Assembly (NCBI RefSeq): GCF_907164915.1
Contig: NC_061864.1
Location: 8,811,889-8,875,888, forward strand
DNA from: Impatiens glandulifera
Lineage: Eukaryota > Streptophyta > Magnoliopsida > Ericales > Balsaminaceae
Direction of reading: 5' to 3'
Length of the DNA stretch: 64,000 bases
The position numbers and the translations under genes were made by a program. Each line of letters begins with the position of its first letter. Position 1 is the stretch's first letter. The notes beneath the pieces are model-generated. The model saw only the letters and a list, made by a program, of their open reading frames with translations. It made no database searches and was not told where the DNA came from. This document shows positions 24,346 to 35,935 of the stretch, piece by piece.

Positions 24346-27300
24346 TTAGTCCCCTTGAGATTCTGGGGCATCACTAGCCAGGATTGGTGGCGCGGGTGGA
24401 GCTTCAAGACGAATGTAATCATACATGAGATTCTGCCAAGGGCTCTGTCCCCTTGTTTGTGTCAAAAACAATTTATTCTCCCCATCCACAAGTAAAGAGC
24501 CTTGCACCTCTATGTTGAACAGCCAGTAGATCCCGTGAATCCCATGTCTCGCTACTGAATTGTCTCTTCCTATTAGACCACTCGAGAATAGAGGCCTCTT
24601 TGTATTTGGATCGTTGAACCGAACCTACAGAAACAATAATTGACAGAGTTTACAAGTCAAATTCATGTCATTTATTCCTATTAAACCCACTAGTAAAAAA
24701 CAGATCATGATGATCTCCTCTCCTCTCCTCTCCTCTCGAGTTTAATTACCTGTAACTCGGCTAGAGTCGCAGAGGCGATTGCTACACGTAATTTATAGGT
24801 TCCACTCTCATCCACTTTATCCAGATTGAAATTGATTTGCCAAGTTGTACCTTGATATGTTCCATCACTTTTCCTTCTGCAAGTGCATCAAAAGGTATTG
24901 GGCACAATAATACATAACTTATAAGGGCTTGTTTGTGTAAAAATGATTAAAATACCCTTCATATTTTATATTTTTAAAAACATCATCAATCAAACAAGTC
25001 CATGTAAACAAGCATTTACTACCTTGTGACCTGAGCAAAGAACCAATCTTTACTATAATCACTGGCACCAACTGTGTAGACTACATCTCTGTCGGGATAT
25101 AACTCTGCATATCTTTCCCATAACCCATACTGCCTAAACCTGCCCCACATCAATATTAGTAATTAGTTCTTTGAATCTTCAGCATTTACCACCTTAATGG
25201 TTCAACCGAAATGGGAAGATGGGAGGATCTCATTCTAACCTGTCAGGATGATCAATAAACAGTCTGTTGACATATTTTGGATCAGGATCAGGTACATAGA
25301 ATTCAGCAGCTTTACGATCAGGAATACCAATTTCCCACAATGTAGGTCCATCTCTTGGGGGCTCGTAAACCAGATCCCCCAAATCAGTACAACCACCTTT
25401 AATTTTTATCCCATGCAATTGAAAAACAATAGAAATTTAGAAAGATTTTAGGCAGAAAAGGAGAAAAAAAAACTAAAAAAAGGACAGGAGTACCTGGAGT
25501 TATGGTAATGACATCTTCATTCCTATAATCTCCAATAAATCCAGGGACCCATGCATATATATTATAATCGCCAGGACGTATATTGTCAATGGAGAAATAG
25601 CCATCTTCATCTGTTCGTGTCCAGAATTGGTAACCCTGAAGATATTAGTAGCTTATTTTTCAGCATACCACAGAAGAAACATTATATAGAAGCGGGCATA
25701 GAGGGACAAAAACATTCTCTGATTAAGAAAGAATCACCTTGCATTCCCTTTGCCATGAACCAACATCTCCAGGAGGTGCTAATCCCACATAAGCACCGTT
25801 TGCTGCCATGTTATCATCGGCAACATATCTGTAGTACAATAAAAAGACAATTTTGATTATTCTAAAATTTTACTGTAGCTTTAATGAAACTTTTCCTAAA
25901 AAAAGAAAACTAAAAACAAGGCAAGCAATTAAAACGAGACCTTACCTTTCATTTACGAGAAATCTACCGGTAACATTACCCCTCTGATCTGAAAATGGGA
26001 AATCATCTGATGCTGGAAAGTTGTAAGGCCAGCATTCAATTTCAACTGCCAACTGATAATGAACAGAAAATAGTTTCAATATAATCCTCCTGCCTTAGTA
26101 AGTAGTCAGAATGGAATATCTTAATGCAGACCTGATTTTTAGCATCTTCCCAAAGTGGGGTAAGTGGGTCTTCCCTATCCATTGCATTGTTAAGGTAGAT
26201 AAACACAGGACCAAAAACCTTTTTCCATGGTTCACCCTGACCGAATTTTGGTACCAGGTCATCCCCTGCGTAATGAGAACTCAGAAATATCTGATGATCA
26301 CCCATCAAATTTATTTACACATGGTTAAAAACCTCTTCAAAATGCAGAAACATTATGCCTTAATTCTTACATTAATAGAGTGGACTTACAGCAAGACAAG
26401 TGGGACCAACATGGGAGGAAAGATCTTGCTTGAGAGGACCGCCTGATCGAAATTCATTACTAGGTGTGATCTGCCAGAAACCAACAGGAGGATCCATGGA
26501 TATCCATCCATGAACTCGAAGATCTTGGTTTTCACAGGAATACTGGTACTTATCATCTACCTATAAGCAAATCAGCACAAAATCAACACAAGAAAAATTA
26601 AAATGAGGAAGAATTGGCCAATGAAGTGTAGCCCGAGTAGTTAGAGTCTTTTCTTCCTAAGCAGAAGATCGTTGTTTCCACCTCTACTTGGCGGTTGGCG
26701 CGTTTATAAAAAATGAAGAAGAATTGCCGTCATGCCATTTAGCTTTTTTTATTACAAGTGTTAAAATCATGACTTTGTTTTCCTTATTTGTTGTAAAACC
26801 AAGTAATGTCCATTGATTAGTCTCAAAAAATAATTTGATGGTCTATCATTTTGCTAGTTACAAGACCTTTTGTTATACCTCTCCTTTAAGTTCTGGCTCG
26901 ACAGGATTTGTAAGTAGGACTGCTTCAGGGTAGGCCAGGGGCTGGCCTCTTCCTGGTAAACGGTCATCTGGCAAAGGCATGAATCTCCGCCTATTGTCTG
27001 ATACAGCCATGTAGTGAAACCTAGCCAGTTCAAAACCCATGAATCTCAGCTTCTTGCTTAGACATTTTCCAATGTAAGCATATTTACCTAAATAGAATAT
27101 CTAGAAATAAAATTGAAAAGAACTTTTAAGTATCTTATATCATCTCTTGTGATTTTTTAATAACTGTAGTCATGCATATCCAGTCATTTTATTTTTTATT
27201 TGAATCAAGTAAAAGGATTTGCACAGTTAAGCAACCATGTCAGCAACAAAAGCCAAAGGATGAAAATTGCATTTTTACTTGTCTTTCCGTAGCTTGAAAG

Positions 27301-28830
27301 CTATCCTGGTCTCACCGAGGCTGAAAGCTGGCCATTCTGGTAAGTTTAGGTGTTCATAAATAGCATACGAGTAAAAGCCAGACGAACCACGCAGCACTAT
27401 AAACCTGCATAAATCATATCATATCAATACATCAATTTAGTAAAGAGAAACCAAAAGTGTTCACGAAATTGAACCTTTTGTCTATGTTAATTGGACAGAG
27501 CTTCCCTTGGAAGGAAGGAGCCCATGGTCTCGAGAATGACACCTCTACCTGTTCTTCTGTTTCCACTATTACCTTAAAACTTGTTGCCTTAATCCTTCAA
27601 AGAAATAAAATATACGTATCAATTTGTAAGGGCGACAAACACAGTACTATACATATATATTTTTAAAACTCTTTTAGGGAGACATACACTTCAAATACTC
27701 CTGCTTTCCCACCATCTGGTGTATTATAGACAACATCCCAGTATCTGCATTTTCCCATGACAACAACAATAACTATGTAATCGTATTGAGCAAATATCCT
27801 AGAGATAGATCGTGCATAAAACATAAAACATAATATTTTTAACGCATTAACACCATATTGGTTCGACAAGGGATAAAATGTACATAGTGAAGGAAAGATG
27901 AGTTGAATCCACATACCCTCTGTTACTTTCATCATTAAGAACCTCCAGCAAGTTGTCCAGGCCATTGTACCTTATGCCGGTAACTATGCCATCAGGATTT
28001 GAAAGAGTGATTTGAACTATGCCATTATCGATCACCACCTATGTGAGAGGTCAAAAAGTACATGAAATTCATGTCAAAAAGAACATAACTGAAATATATA
28101 TAAAAAAGTTCAGGCTACATATGCATGATACCACAGTGAAATAGTTTTGCAAGTCCAAAATTTATAAGATAACTTTCTATGATTAATGAGATTGAACTGA
28201 ATACTTACATGGCGATCCTGAATCAATAATTGAACACCCAGAGGCGACATTCTTCCTGCGATCCCTTCTGCACAGTTGCAAGAAATATGGTATTACGTTT
28301 GTTAAATTGATCTTAAGCAATGCTACTACACATTTATACTACATAAGTTACAGATAAATAGAAAGAAAGAGAGAGACTAAGTGTTGCTTGCCTTGTAATA
28401 GGGGATAAATCATAAAAAGGAATGTTATTTTTGACTTATCCCCTCTTAACTTATTTGCCAATACTGTTAGGTGGAAATCAAAATATGACTTGCATGAGTT
28501 GTTAAGTGAAGAAAATACTCAAGAAACTGTTTTATAATCTTCTTTTGAGATTACATCAAACCTGAAGAATCTCACATTCAACTAAATGGAGTTAAAGTTT
28601 GTAATATTCTAATCATATGGAATACTAAATGCTTATTCGATCGAGAGAATCGGTAAACAAAAAAAAATCAGGAAAAAGAAAGAAACGTATGCTTTTGAAA
28701 TTCTGAATTTGTGATGAAAACAAAAGGAGCAGATCAGACAGACATGGATAATTATACCTTTCTTAGAGTTGGATGATGATCCACAGATGAAGATCTTTCG
28801 TATTAGGTTTTTCAACTTTGAAGTTACCAT
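24346..28830 (-). CDS. Rhamnogalacturonate lyase, PL4 family
   Basis: Sixteen exons join in frame to 682 aa: 28830-28758, 28267-28209, 28038-27917, 27744-27688, 27594-27475, 27404-27279, 27020-26879, 26560-26390, 26290-26132, 26052-25946, 25828-25738, 25635-25494, 25396-25240, 25139-25023, 24876-24750, 24624-24346. The catalytic PL4 domain covers about residues 33-370 (VVIDNGIVQITLSNPDGIVT, NIDKRFIVLRGSSGFY, AYPEAVLL, SSHYAGDDLVPKFGQGEPW). A fibronectin-III-like domain follows at about 372-450 (GLAPPGDVGSWQRECKGYQF, NIRPGDYNIYAWVPGFIGDY), then a carbohydrate-binding-like domain at about 470-680 (PTLWEIGIPDRKAAEFYVPD, DNSVARHGIHGIYW, MYDYIRLEAPP). The enzyme cleaves the rhamnogalacturonan I backbone of pectin by beta-elimination. 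The 25-residue N-terminal extension has no clear signal peptide; the start could also be MSPLGVQ, residue 31. A SINE-like insertion lies in intron 7 and a mini-MITE in intron 14. Confidence 0.93.
24713..24737. repeat. (TCTCC)n microsatellite in lyase intron 15
   Basis: About five pentamer units just before (in + orientation) the GAG TTTAATTACC splice region of exon 15. Confidence 0.85.
24925..25001. mobile_element. 77-bp mini-MITE in lyase intron 14
   Basis: The left end GGGCTTGTTTGTGTAAAAATG pairs imperfectly with the right end, which reads GGACTTGTTTGATTGATG on the other strand. It carries the same GYTTGTTTGAT terminal motif as the elements at 6358 and 12632. Confidence 0.45.
26617..26708 (+). 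mobile_element. Short tRNA-derived SINE-like insertion in lyase intron 7
   Basis: The segment from about 26629 resembles a decayed tRNA: an A-box-like TAGCCCGAGTAGTTAGAG, a TTCCTAAG anticodon-loop-like part, and a B-box-like GTTTCCACC. It is flanked by near-identical 16-19 bp stretches at 26600-26619 and 26709-26728 (AAATGARGAAGAATTG), as expected for a SINE target duplication. It is antisense to the lyase gene. There is no poly-A tail, and stem pairing is too poor for a working tRNA. Confidence 0.5.
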
Positions 28831-29675
28831 ATCCTAATTTATCCTTTCGCGTTACCGCCGCGCTTCCTGATGCTGACACGACTAATAACTAACTAGCGTA
28901 TCTCTATGAACTACTACTCCCGCTATGAGGAGAAGGCAAGAAAACATAATTCAGGGAGTCTGATCGGAAGAGAGATAAGCCTGGGATGGGGTGAGACATG
29001 AGAGGTGGATTAGCGCCCTAGGTCTCCGAAGATATAGGCGTTTGTTACGCTGTTGTTTCAGGCAATAGTATTCACGGTCATTGAACTGAAATGCGGGTGT
29101 TTCCTCAAGAAAACGCTCCTGGAATTCAGAATTCGGAGTAGAATGATGTCTCGTAGTCATAGATTGATGCATAGGTGCATGAAATGAACTAATAATTTTG
29201 GTGGAAATTTATGAAAATGTGAATGTCTTGATTTTACAAGCATCCAATAACCTACATATAAACTATAGATGAATCTTTGTAAGATCTGTGAATTTTCGTT
29301 TGCTGAGTGAGCAGGAGGCATCGCCATTGATGAGATGAAGTTCCCCCTCATTGTAGACTCCCTTTCCTTCATGCACCAAGAGCTTCATCTTAGCTGAAAA
29401 AATAAGAAAAAGTATGTTCTTTATTTATTTTATTTGTAAATAGTTATTAAAAACAAAATTTAACTAATAAATAATAAATAAAAAACCTATAAATTCAATA
29501 CAAACATATCATGAATTATATTAAATTTATTAACAATTTACAAAATTAAAATTTCTAATATCCAATTATCATCAATGAAACTCGTTTGAGTTTTTAAACA
29601 AAGAAGAGTAGATGACTAAACTAGAGTAAGCACAATGAACCAATGAAACAATGTGTTACGACTTGTTTAATAAGG
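28831..29675. other. Upstream region of the PL4 lyase gene, with a possible small ORF
   Basis: Contains the lyase promoter and leader. On the minus strand, 29388-29263 is a 41-codon ORF (MKLLVHEGKGVYNEGELHLI, INGDASCSLSKRKFTDLT) with gene-like codon use. I do not recognise it and cannot extend it convincingly into neighbouring ORFs. It could be a leader uORF or a gene relic. Confidence 0.25.
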
Positions 29676-30130
29676 TGTGTTTATGGGTTCTTGATTTCAA
29701 GAATCAAGTTCTTAATCTCTAGACCGGTGTAAATTTTATAATTAAATGGCAGCGAAATGTTTTTAATAAAAAAATTGGAATGAGGGGATAGAAGAATCAA
29801 GGGTGAGAAGAGAAATATTGTTGGTTTATACTTTATACCAAACAGTCCATAATAAATATAATAGACAAATGAGGGGTGAAGTTCATATCTTCATTATTTA
29901 ATTCATGGGTCCTTGGGGAAGAAAGATCAGCATTATATAGGTGATGTCTTGCCCCAGAATATTCGGTTACAGCTACTTAGAAAATAACAGAATTTAGTTT
30001 GTAAAATAGAAAGGGAAAACAAAACAAAATATTAAAACAACAAACAGAAATCTGGCTCATTGCACAATAGGACCGAGAAAGGGGTGTTGAAATTATTCTA
30101 GGACCGAGGCCTTAATTTGTAGACCCTAAC
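29676..30130. repeat. Dispersed repeat, copy 1
   Basis: Shares ordered blocks with 56165-56750: a GTGTTTATGRGTTCTTGATT start, ACCAAACAGT, TATATAGGTG, GCCCCAGAATATTC and an end with GACCG. Probably an LTR or other transposon fragment; class unknown, no coding capacity. Confidence 0.7.
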
Positions 30131-30885
30131 ACAATGTTAAAAGAATTTCTACATAATATTTTGAGCGACAATTTAAATTATTCTTAAATGATGGTTGATA
30201 AGCAACGCTGAAAGAGGTCATGTCAAATGATAATTGACCATCTACATATATATGGCCAAAATAATATAAAACTCGTACAAATAATGGGAGGATACTTATA
30301 TAGGGTCTCTATATTAAAAATTAAATCAAATAACTCATTATTGAAAACATAACAAACAACTTCAAAATTTGATACTTTCGACTCCTTTGTTGTAAAAAGG
30401 GGAACAAATACGAACTCGAAAAGGCATTATTAACATAATCGGAAGATATAAACAACAAATGACCCACCAAAGATGGAAAGTATTATTCGGATCGAAAAAG
30501 GGAAAAAAAAAATAGAGCACCTTCCAATAATAGAAAACCATAGAAAGTGTCAAAAGAATATATTTTCAACTTATTTGAAACATTTTCATAAGAAAATATG
30601 TTATTAAAATGTTTTTTTTTTAAAAATCATATATATATATATATAAATAAAGTAATGTTTTTTTATTTGTTTTCTTCCATTTAGATATTATTAGTTTTAA
30701 AATTATTTATTATTTAAAAAATATTTTTTTTATCTCTACAATTTCACAAATATTTAATCAAATAATAAAGTACCCATTGGAATTTAGGTACCCAGTGGAG
30801 ATAAAAATAAAAATAAATAAACCCATAAATGGGTCAAAATCAAGTAATAAAATAAAAATTGAATTCAAGATACCTCTGTCCCCTC

Positions 30886-33476
30886 TAGAGCTGCAAATGA
30901 GTCGAGTCAAGCTTGAACTTGCTTGAGCCCGAGCTCGACTTGATTTAGTATTTATTAGCTCGACTCGAACTCGAGCTCGAACGAGTTTATAAATTTGAAT
31001 TCGAGCTCGACTTGATTATATACCTATAAACTCGGCTCGACTTGAAAAGCTCGAACTCAAGCTCGAACTCAAGTTCCAACTCGAGCTCGAGCTCGAACTC
31101 AAGCTCGAACTCAAACCAAAATTTATTTTCAAAATGAAAATATCAAATTTTCATATATATTCAATATTTAAAACATAATATTTTAAAATGAAAATATGAA
31201 ACAAACATAACTATTTAAAATTCCAAAAACATGATAATCTAAAAACATCAGATCACTATTACACTAATCAAAATTCTAAAATATAAAATTTTAAAATCAA
31301 AGTACAAAACTATATAAATTATTTAAACATTCAATATATTAATATTTTTTAAGTCATGTTCTTCAAGCATGACACAAGTACATGCATTTAATAATATGAA
31401 ATATTTAAGTTTAACAATAATTAATATAAAAAATAAATATTAAAACAAATAACTAAAATTTAACTTGATGAAAACAAATTCAACCAGTTTTCTATTAAAT
31501 ATTATTATATATATATATTTAAATTATTTGGGTACAAATATAATCGGGATTTATTAACTTATTTATAACAAGAATTTATTAATTTATTTATATATTATAA
31601 TATATTATTAATTTTATAAATTTATTTTCTCTCTCAACATATTGTATATAATATATACTAACATTTTTTTTTATCTTTTATTATATATAATATATTAACC
31701 TTTTTTTTTATCTCTTTTAATATTATATTATTTTAAATATTATAATATAATATTATCTACCTTTTTTCTATCATCAAAATTTAAGTATCTAACCCTAATA
31801 TAAATTGTAAACCATTATATATAATAATTTTGTTCTATATTTATCTAATATTTTGATGCACTTAAACTTATTTTGTTCTTTATGATCAATATATATAATA
31901 ATGTTTTTCTATATAGATTTATGAACGATCTATATAAACACAAATTTCTCATAATACAAAAAAAATGAAGGTTATCTAAACGTAGGAGCAATAGTTATAT
32001 TAGAAATGAAAATATATTTTAATTTACCATAAAATAGATTATAACATAAAAAAAATGTATTAACCCATTATGAATGAGTTAAATTAATGACGAAAGAAGA
32101 AGAAATGGTGAAGATGGAAGAAAAGAAGAAGAAGAAGAAATGGTGAAGATGGAGAAAAGAAGAAAAAAAGATGAAGAGTTACTTATGACTTATAATTGAT
32201 AGATTAGAAATTATGGTTTTGTTTTATGACAATAGAATATAATAGTGGAACCATTTCATGTTTTACCCACCTTTCAAACAATTTTTCACAAACTACCCAC
32301 ATTTTCATTCACATTCCCAAACTACCCACCTTTCTCTCTCTAAATCATTAATCAACTTTTTAATTACCCATATTTCACATTAAATTCACTAATTACTTTA
32401 TTTTATAAATATATATATATATATATTTTAATATATATAATTCAAATTAAACATTATAAATATAATTTAAATAAATATTATAAATTAAAATAAAATATTA
32501 TATTATTTATTAAAATAAAATAAAATATATATTATATAAATATTAAAATAATACATATATTACATAAATATTAAAATAACACGTATATTTTAAAATTTAT
32601 TGTAATTTATTTTTTTTTAATTTTTTTTTAATTAATATTTTTATAAATATTTTAAGATTTAGTTTATTTTATTTTATTTAAGGTTTATGTTATTTATTTA
32701 ATTTTAGTTTATAATATTTATTTTGATATTTAATTTAGTATGTTTAGTTTTAATAATTATATTTATAAAATTAAGTAGAAATAAAATATGTGTTGTTTTA
32801 ATATTTAATGTAGTATATGTGTTATTTTAATATTTATATAATATATTTTATTTTAATATATAATATTAAAGGGTTAGATGATGATTTTTGTTTTAGTTTA
32901 TAATATTTATTTGTATTATTTAATTTATAATGTTTTTTTTTAATTATATATATTATAATTATAAAATTAAGTAATAAAATATATGTGTTATTTTAATATT
33001 TATGTAATATATTTTATTTAATATATATTATTAATTTTAATTATATATATTTGTATTTATAAAATAAAGTAATTAGTGAATTTAATGTGAAAGATGTGTA
33101 ATTAAAAGGTTGATTAATGATTTAGAGAGAGAAATGTGGGTAGTTTGGGAATGTGAATGAAAAGGTGGGTAGTTTGGGAAAAATTGTTTGAAAGGTGGGT
33201 AGAACAGGAAATGGTTCTATAATAGTGTGTATTGTGGGCCTTCTAATTTCTATATGAGCTTTGGAGAGGGAGAAAAGAATTTTTTTTTAAAAAATTTTAA
33301 ATTTTAATATGAAATAAATAATAAATATATTATATATTATCATATTCGAAAAAGCTCAACAAGTCTTCGAGCAAATATGATATGAACTCGAGCTCGGCTC
33401 GAACTCGATCAAAGTCAAGCTCAAGCCGAACTTTGACCGAGTGGCTCACGATCAACTTGACTCATTTGTAGCCTTA
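30886..33476. mobile_element. Non-autonomous hAT-like DNA transposon (2.6 kb including a nested element)
   Basis: The left terminus is TAGAGCTGCAAATGAGTCGA; the right terminus on the opposite strand is TAAGGCTACAAATGAGTCAA. Both ends are followed inward by repeated CTCGAGCTCG-type subterminal motifs (30900-31110 and 33355-33450). Eight-base flanks GTCCCCTC (30878-30885) and ATCCCCTC (33477-33484) match at seven positions, the TSD length of the hAT superfamily. No transposase frame is present. Internal DNA is AT-rich. Without the nested element it would be about 1.6 kb. Confidence 0.75.
32248..33217. mobile_element. Mutator-like MITE with about 165-bp TIRs, nested in the hAT-like element
   Basis: The left TIR starts GAACCATTTCATGTTTTACC (32248 to about 32412). 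The right TIR read from the other strand starts GAACCATTTCCTGTTCTACC and stays about 93-95% identical over roughly 165 bp, by eye. The identical 10-base flank TATAATAGTG is at 32238-32247 and 33218-33227, a clear target-site duplication in the Mutator range. The interior is AT-rich and non-coding. Confidence 0.85.
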
Positions 33477-33484
33477 ATCCCCTC

Positions 33485-34114
33485 ACATGGAGAACAAAAC
33501 AGTCATATTTAAAAAAATATATATATTATTTGCCTCTCCTGTGAGGGAACCGGTAATCCCGAACAATGACCATCACCGGGTAATTGTCATTCCTATAATA
33601 AATAAATAAATAAACAAACAAATAAATAGGATGTTTAAATATTTATTATTATTTTAAATGTCTCATTTTTTTTAAAGATTTTCTTGTTGGGCTTAGAACA
33701 GAGGTTGGGCCTTGTATGTGGATCCTTCATCTTCATTCGACATGAAATTCTGTCTTCCATGTTACCCCTGTATTCTTTCTTCTATACTCTGAAGGCTATC
33801 TCTGTCTGTCTTTTCGATCCTGCAAAGTTGTGTCTATCTATCTGGCTTGGGGTTCGGGAGAATAGAAATTCGGATAAGAAGAAGAAGAAGAAAGGCGGCA
33901 GAAGCTTTCATGAGCTACTATTGAACCTACATCTTATTACTCTGGCTGTAAGCTTCCTTTAGCTTCTACTCTTTATCCATTTCCATGACTGTCAGCATGT
34001 TCGTTCAGCACAAATTTATTCTTTTTTCCCTCGTTTGATTCATTTTCGTAACAGCTAGATAGATGCTTGCGTACCCAACTCTCGTTTAGATTTTAGACTT
34101 TATCCGGAGCCAAA
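33485..34114 (+). other. Promoter and 5' leader of the PPR gene
   Basis: Contains a short AAAT-type repeat near 33598-33628. A possible leader intron runs from a donor at about 33949 (GTAAGC) to an acceptor ending near 34054 (CGTAACAG). A 92-codon open frame at 33684-33962 lacks recognisable homology and looks like leader sequence. Leader splicing is inferred from motifs only. Confidence 0.35.
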
Positions 34115-35935
34115 ATGGATTTTGTAGTTCATACGACGCAATCCCACGATGGGTTCTGTTCATTTCACTGCCTTAAACGTCCACACAAAAGGAAGAACAA
34201 ATTAGGGTCTAGAGTCGGGATTAGGGTTTGTTCTAGTTCGAATAGTAGCAAATTCCTTCCTCTCCCTCTGTCTGTTTGTAATGCCAAAGTTGGGAACGAA
34301 GCTGGGTTTCACAAGCAAAGTAGAAGGTATCGCGTATGTGCTGTTTCAAAGATTGAAAACTTTAGCTCAAATGGCCGTTCGCTTGAGCAATACCATCCAC
34401 ACTCTTCAAATCAAGAACATTCTTCTTCACATGGTTATGAAGAATTCGAAAGTAATAACTATCTTAGAAGATTGGTAAGAAACGGAGAGTTAGAGGAGGG
34501 TTTTAAGTATCTCGAGAGCATGGTTTTTCGCGGCGACATCCCAGATATTATTCCCTGCACGAGTTTAATTCGCGGATTCTGTCGAACTGGAAAGACAAAT
34601 AAAGCCACTAGGGTTCTAGAGATTATCGAAGAATCGGGTGCTGTTCCAGATGTAATAACCTACAATGTTTTGATAAGCGGGTATTGTAAATCAGGAGAGA
34701 TCAACAATGCGCTAAACGTATTGGATCGAATGAGTGTCGCCCCAGATGTCGTTACTTACAACACGATATTACGAAGTCTATGCGATAGTGGGAAACTAAA
34801 ACAAGCCATGGAGGTTCTTGATCGACAGTTACAAAGGGAATGTTATCCCGACGTAATCACATACACGATTCTGATAGAAGCCACTTGTAGAGAAAGTGGA
34901 GTTGGACAGGCAATGAAGCTTTTAGACGAGATGAGAAACAAAGGCTGTCAACCCGACATTGTTACCTACAATGTCCTTATAAACGGGATCTGCAGAGAAG
35001 GAAGATTGGATGAAGCGATCAAGTTCTTGAATAATATGAATTCTTATGGTTGTCACCCAAATGTAATCACACACAATATAATACTACGAAGTATGTGCAG
35101 TACCGGAAGGTGGATGGACGCTGAGAAACTTTTAGCTGAAATGCTTCGAAAAGGCTGCTCTCCTAGTGTAGTCACTTTCAACATATTGATCAATTTTTTA
35201 TGTAGAAAGGGTTTGTTAGGTCGAGCGATCGACACTCTCGAGAAAATGCCTAACCACGGTTGTACTCCGAATTCGTTAAGTTACAACCCTTTGGTTCACG
35301 GTTTCTGCAAAGAGAAGAAAATGGATAGAGCGATTGAGTATCTAGACATAATGGTATCGAGAGGTTGCTACCCCGATATCGTAACCTACAACACTCTACT
35401 AACCGCTTTATGCAGAGACGGGAAAGTTGAGGTTGCGGTTGAGATTCTCAAGGAGCTAAGTAGCAAAGGGTGTTCTCCGGTTTTGATCACTTACAATACG
35501 GTAATTGATGGGCTCTCGAAAATGGGGAAAACCGATAGGGCTATTGAGTTGTTGAAAGAAATGAAGAAAAAGGGTCTTCAACCGGATATTATTACTTACT
35601 CTTCGTTGGTTGGAGGGTTGAGTAGAGAAGGTAAAGTTGAGGAAGCGATAAAGTTCTTTAGTGAATTGGAAGGGATGGGGATTCGGCCGAATGCGATTAC
35701 CTATAATGCGGTCATGCTTGGGCTGTGTAAGGCTCGACAAACTGCCCGGGCGATTGATTTTTTGGGGTATATGGTTGGGAGGAAATGTAAACCTACTGAA
35801 GCTACTTATACAATTCTTGTTGAAGGTATTGCTCATGAAGGTATGGTTAAGGAGGCCTTGGAGATGTTAAATGAGCTGTGTTTGAGAGGGGTTGTAAAGA
35901 AAAGCTCGGCCGAGCAGGTGGCAGTCAAGATATAG
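34115..35935 (+). CDS. P-class pentatricopeptide repeat protein, At1g09900-like
   Basis: A single intronless frame of 606 aa. The N-terminal 100 or so residues are basic and Ser-rich, as in an organelle transit peptide. From about residue 112 (ESNNYLRRLVRNGELEEGFK) to about 590 there are some 13-14 tandem 35-residue PPR motifs with the usual PDVITYNVLISGYCKSGEIN pattern, and the C-terminal KKSSAEQVA is shared with the Arabidopsis protein (from memory, 598 aa). P-class PPR proteins bind specific organellar RNAs through residues 5 and 35 of each repeat. The RNA target is unknown. No E, DYW or SMR domain follows. Confidence 0.95.
   Translation: MDFVVHTTQSHDGFCSFHCLKRPHKRKNKLGSRVGIRVCSSSNSSKFLPLPLSVCNAKVGNEAGFHKQSRRYRVCAVSKIENFSSNGRSLEQYHPHSSNQEHSSSHGYEEFESNNYLRRLVRNGELEEGFKYLESMVFRGDIPDIIPCTSLIRGFCRTGKTNKATRVLEIIEESGAVPDVITYNVLISGYCKSGEINNALNVLDRMSVAPDVVTYNTILRSLCDSGKLKQAMEVLDRQLQRECYPDVITYTILIEATCRESGVGQAMKLLDEMRNKGCQPDIVTYNVLINGICREGRLDEAIKFLNNMNSYGCHPNVITHNIILRSMCSTGRWMDAEKLLAEMLRKGCSPSVVTFNILINFLCRKGLLGRAIDTLEKMPNHGCTPNSLSYNPLVHGFCKEKKMDRAIEYLDIMVSRGCYPDIVTYNTLLTALCRDGKVEVAVEILKELSSKGCSPVLITYNTVIDGLSKMGKTDRAIELLKEMKKKGLQPDIITYSSLVGGLSREGKVEEAIKFFSELEGMGIRPNAITYNAVMLGLCKARQTARAIDFLGYMVGRKCKPTEATYTILVEGIAHEGMVKEALEMLNELCLRGVVKKSSAEQVAVKI

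Noticed and set aside
26629..26700. A working tRNA gene
   Set aside because: A- and B-box-like motifs are present, but acceptor and arm pairing is poor and the segment is bracketed by a target-duplication-like repeat, so a SINE-like relic fits better.
33684..33962. 92-codon open frame before the PPR gene as a separate gene
   Set aside because: No homology or splice support; it includes a poly-Lys run and sits where the PPR leader is expected.
35053..35836. Minus-strand open frames of 60 and 126 codons
   Set aside because: Antisense shadows of the PPR coding sequence.
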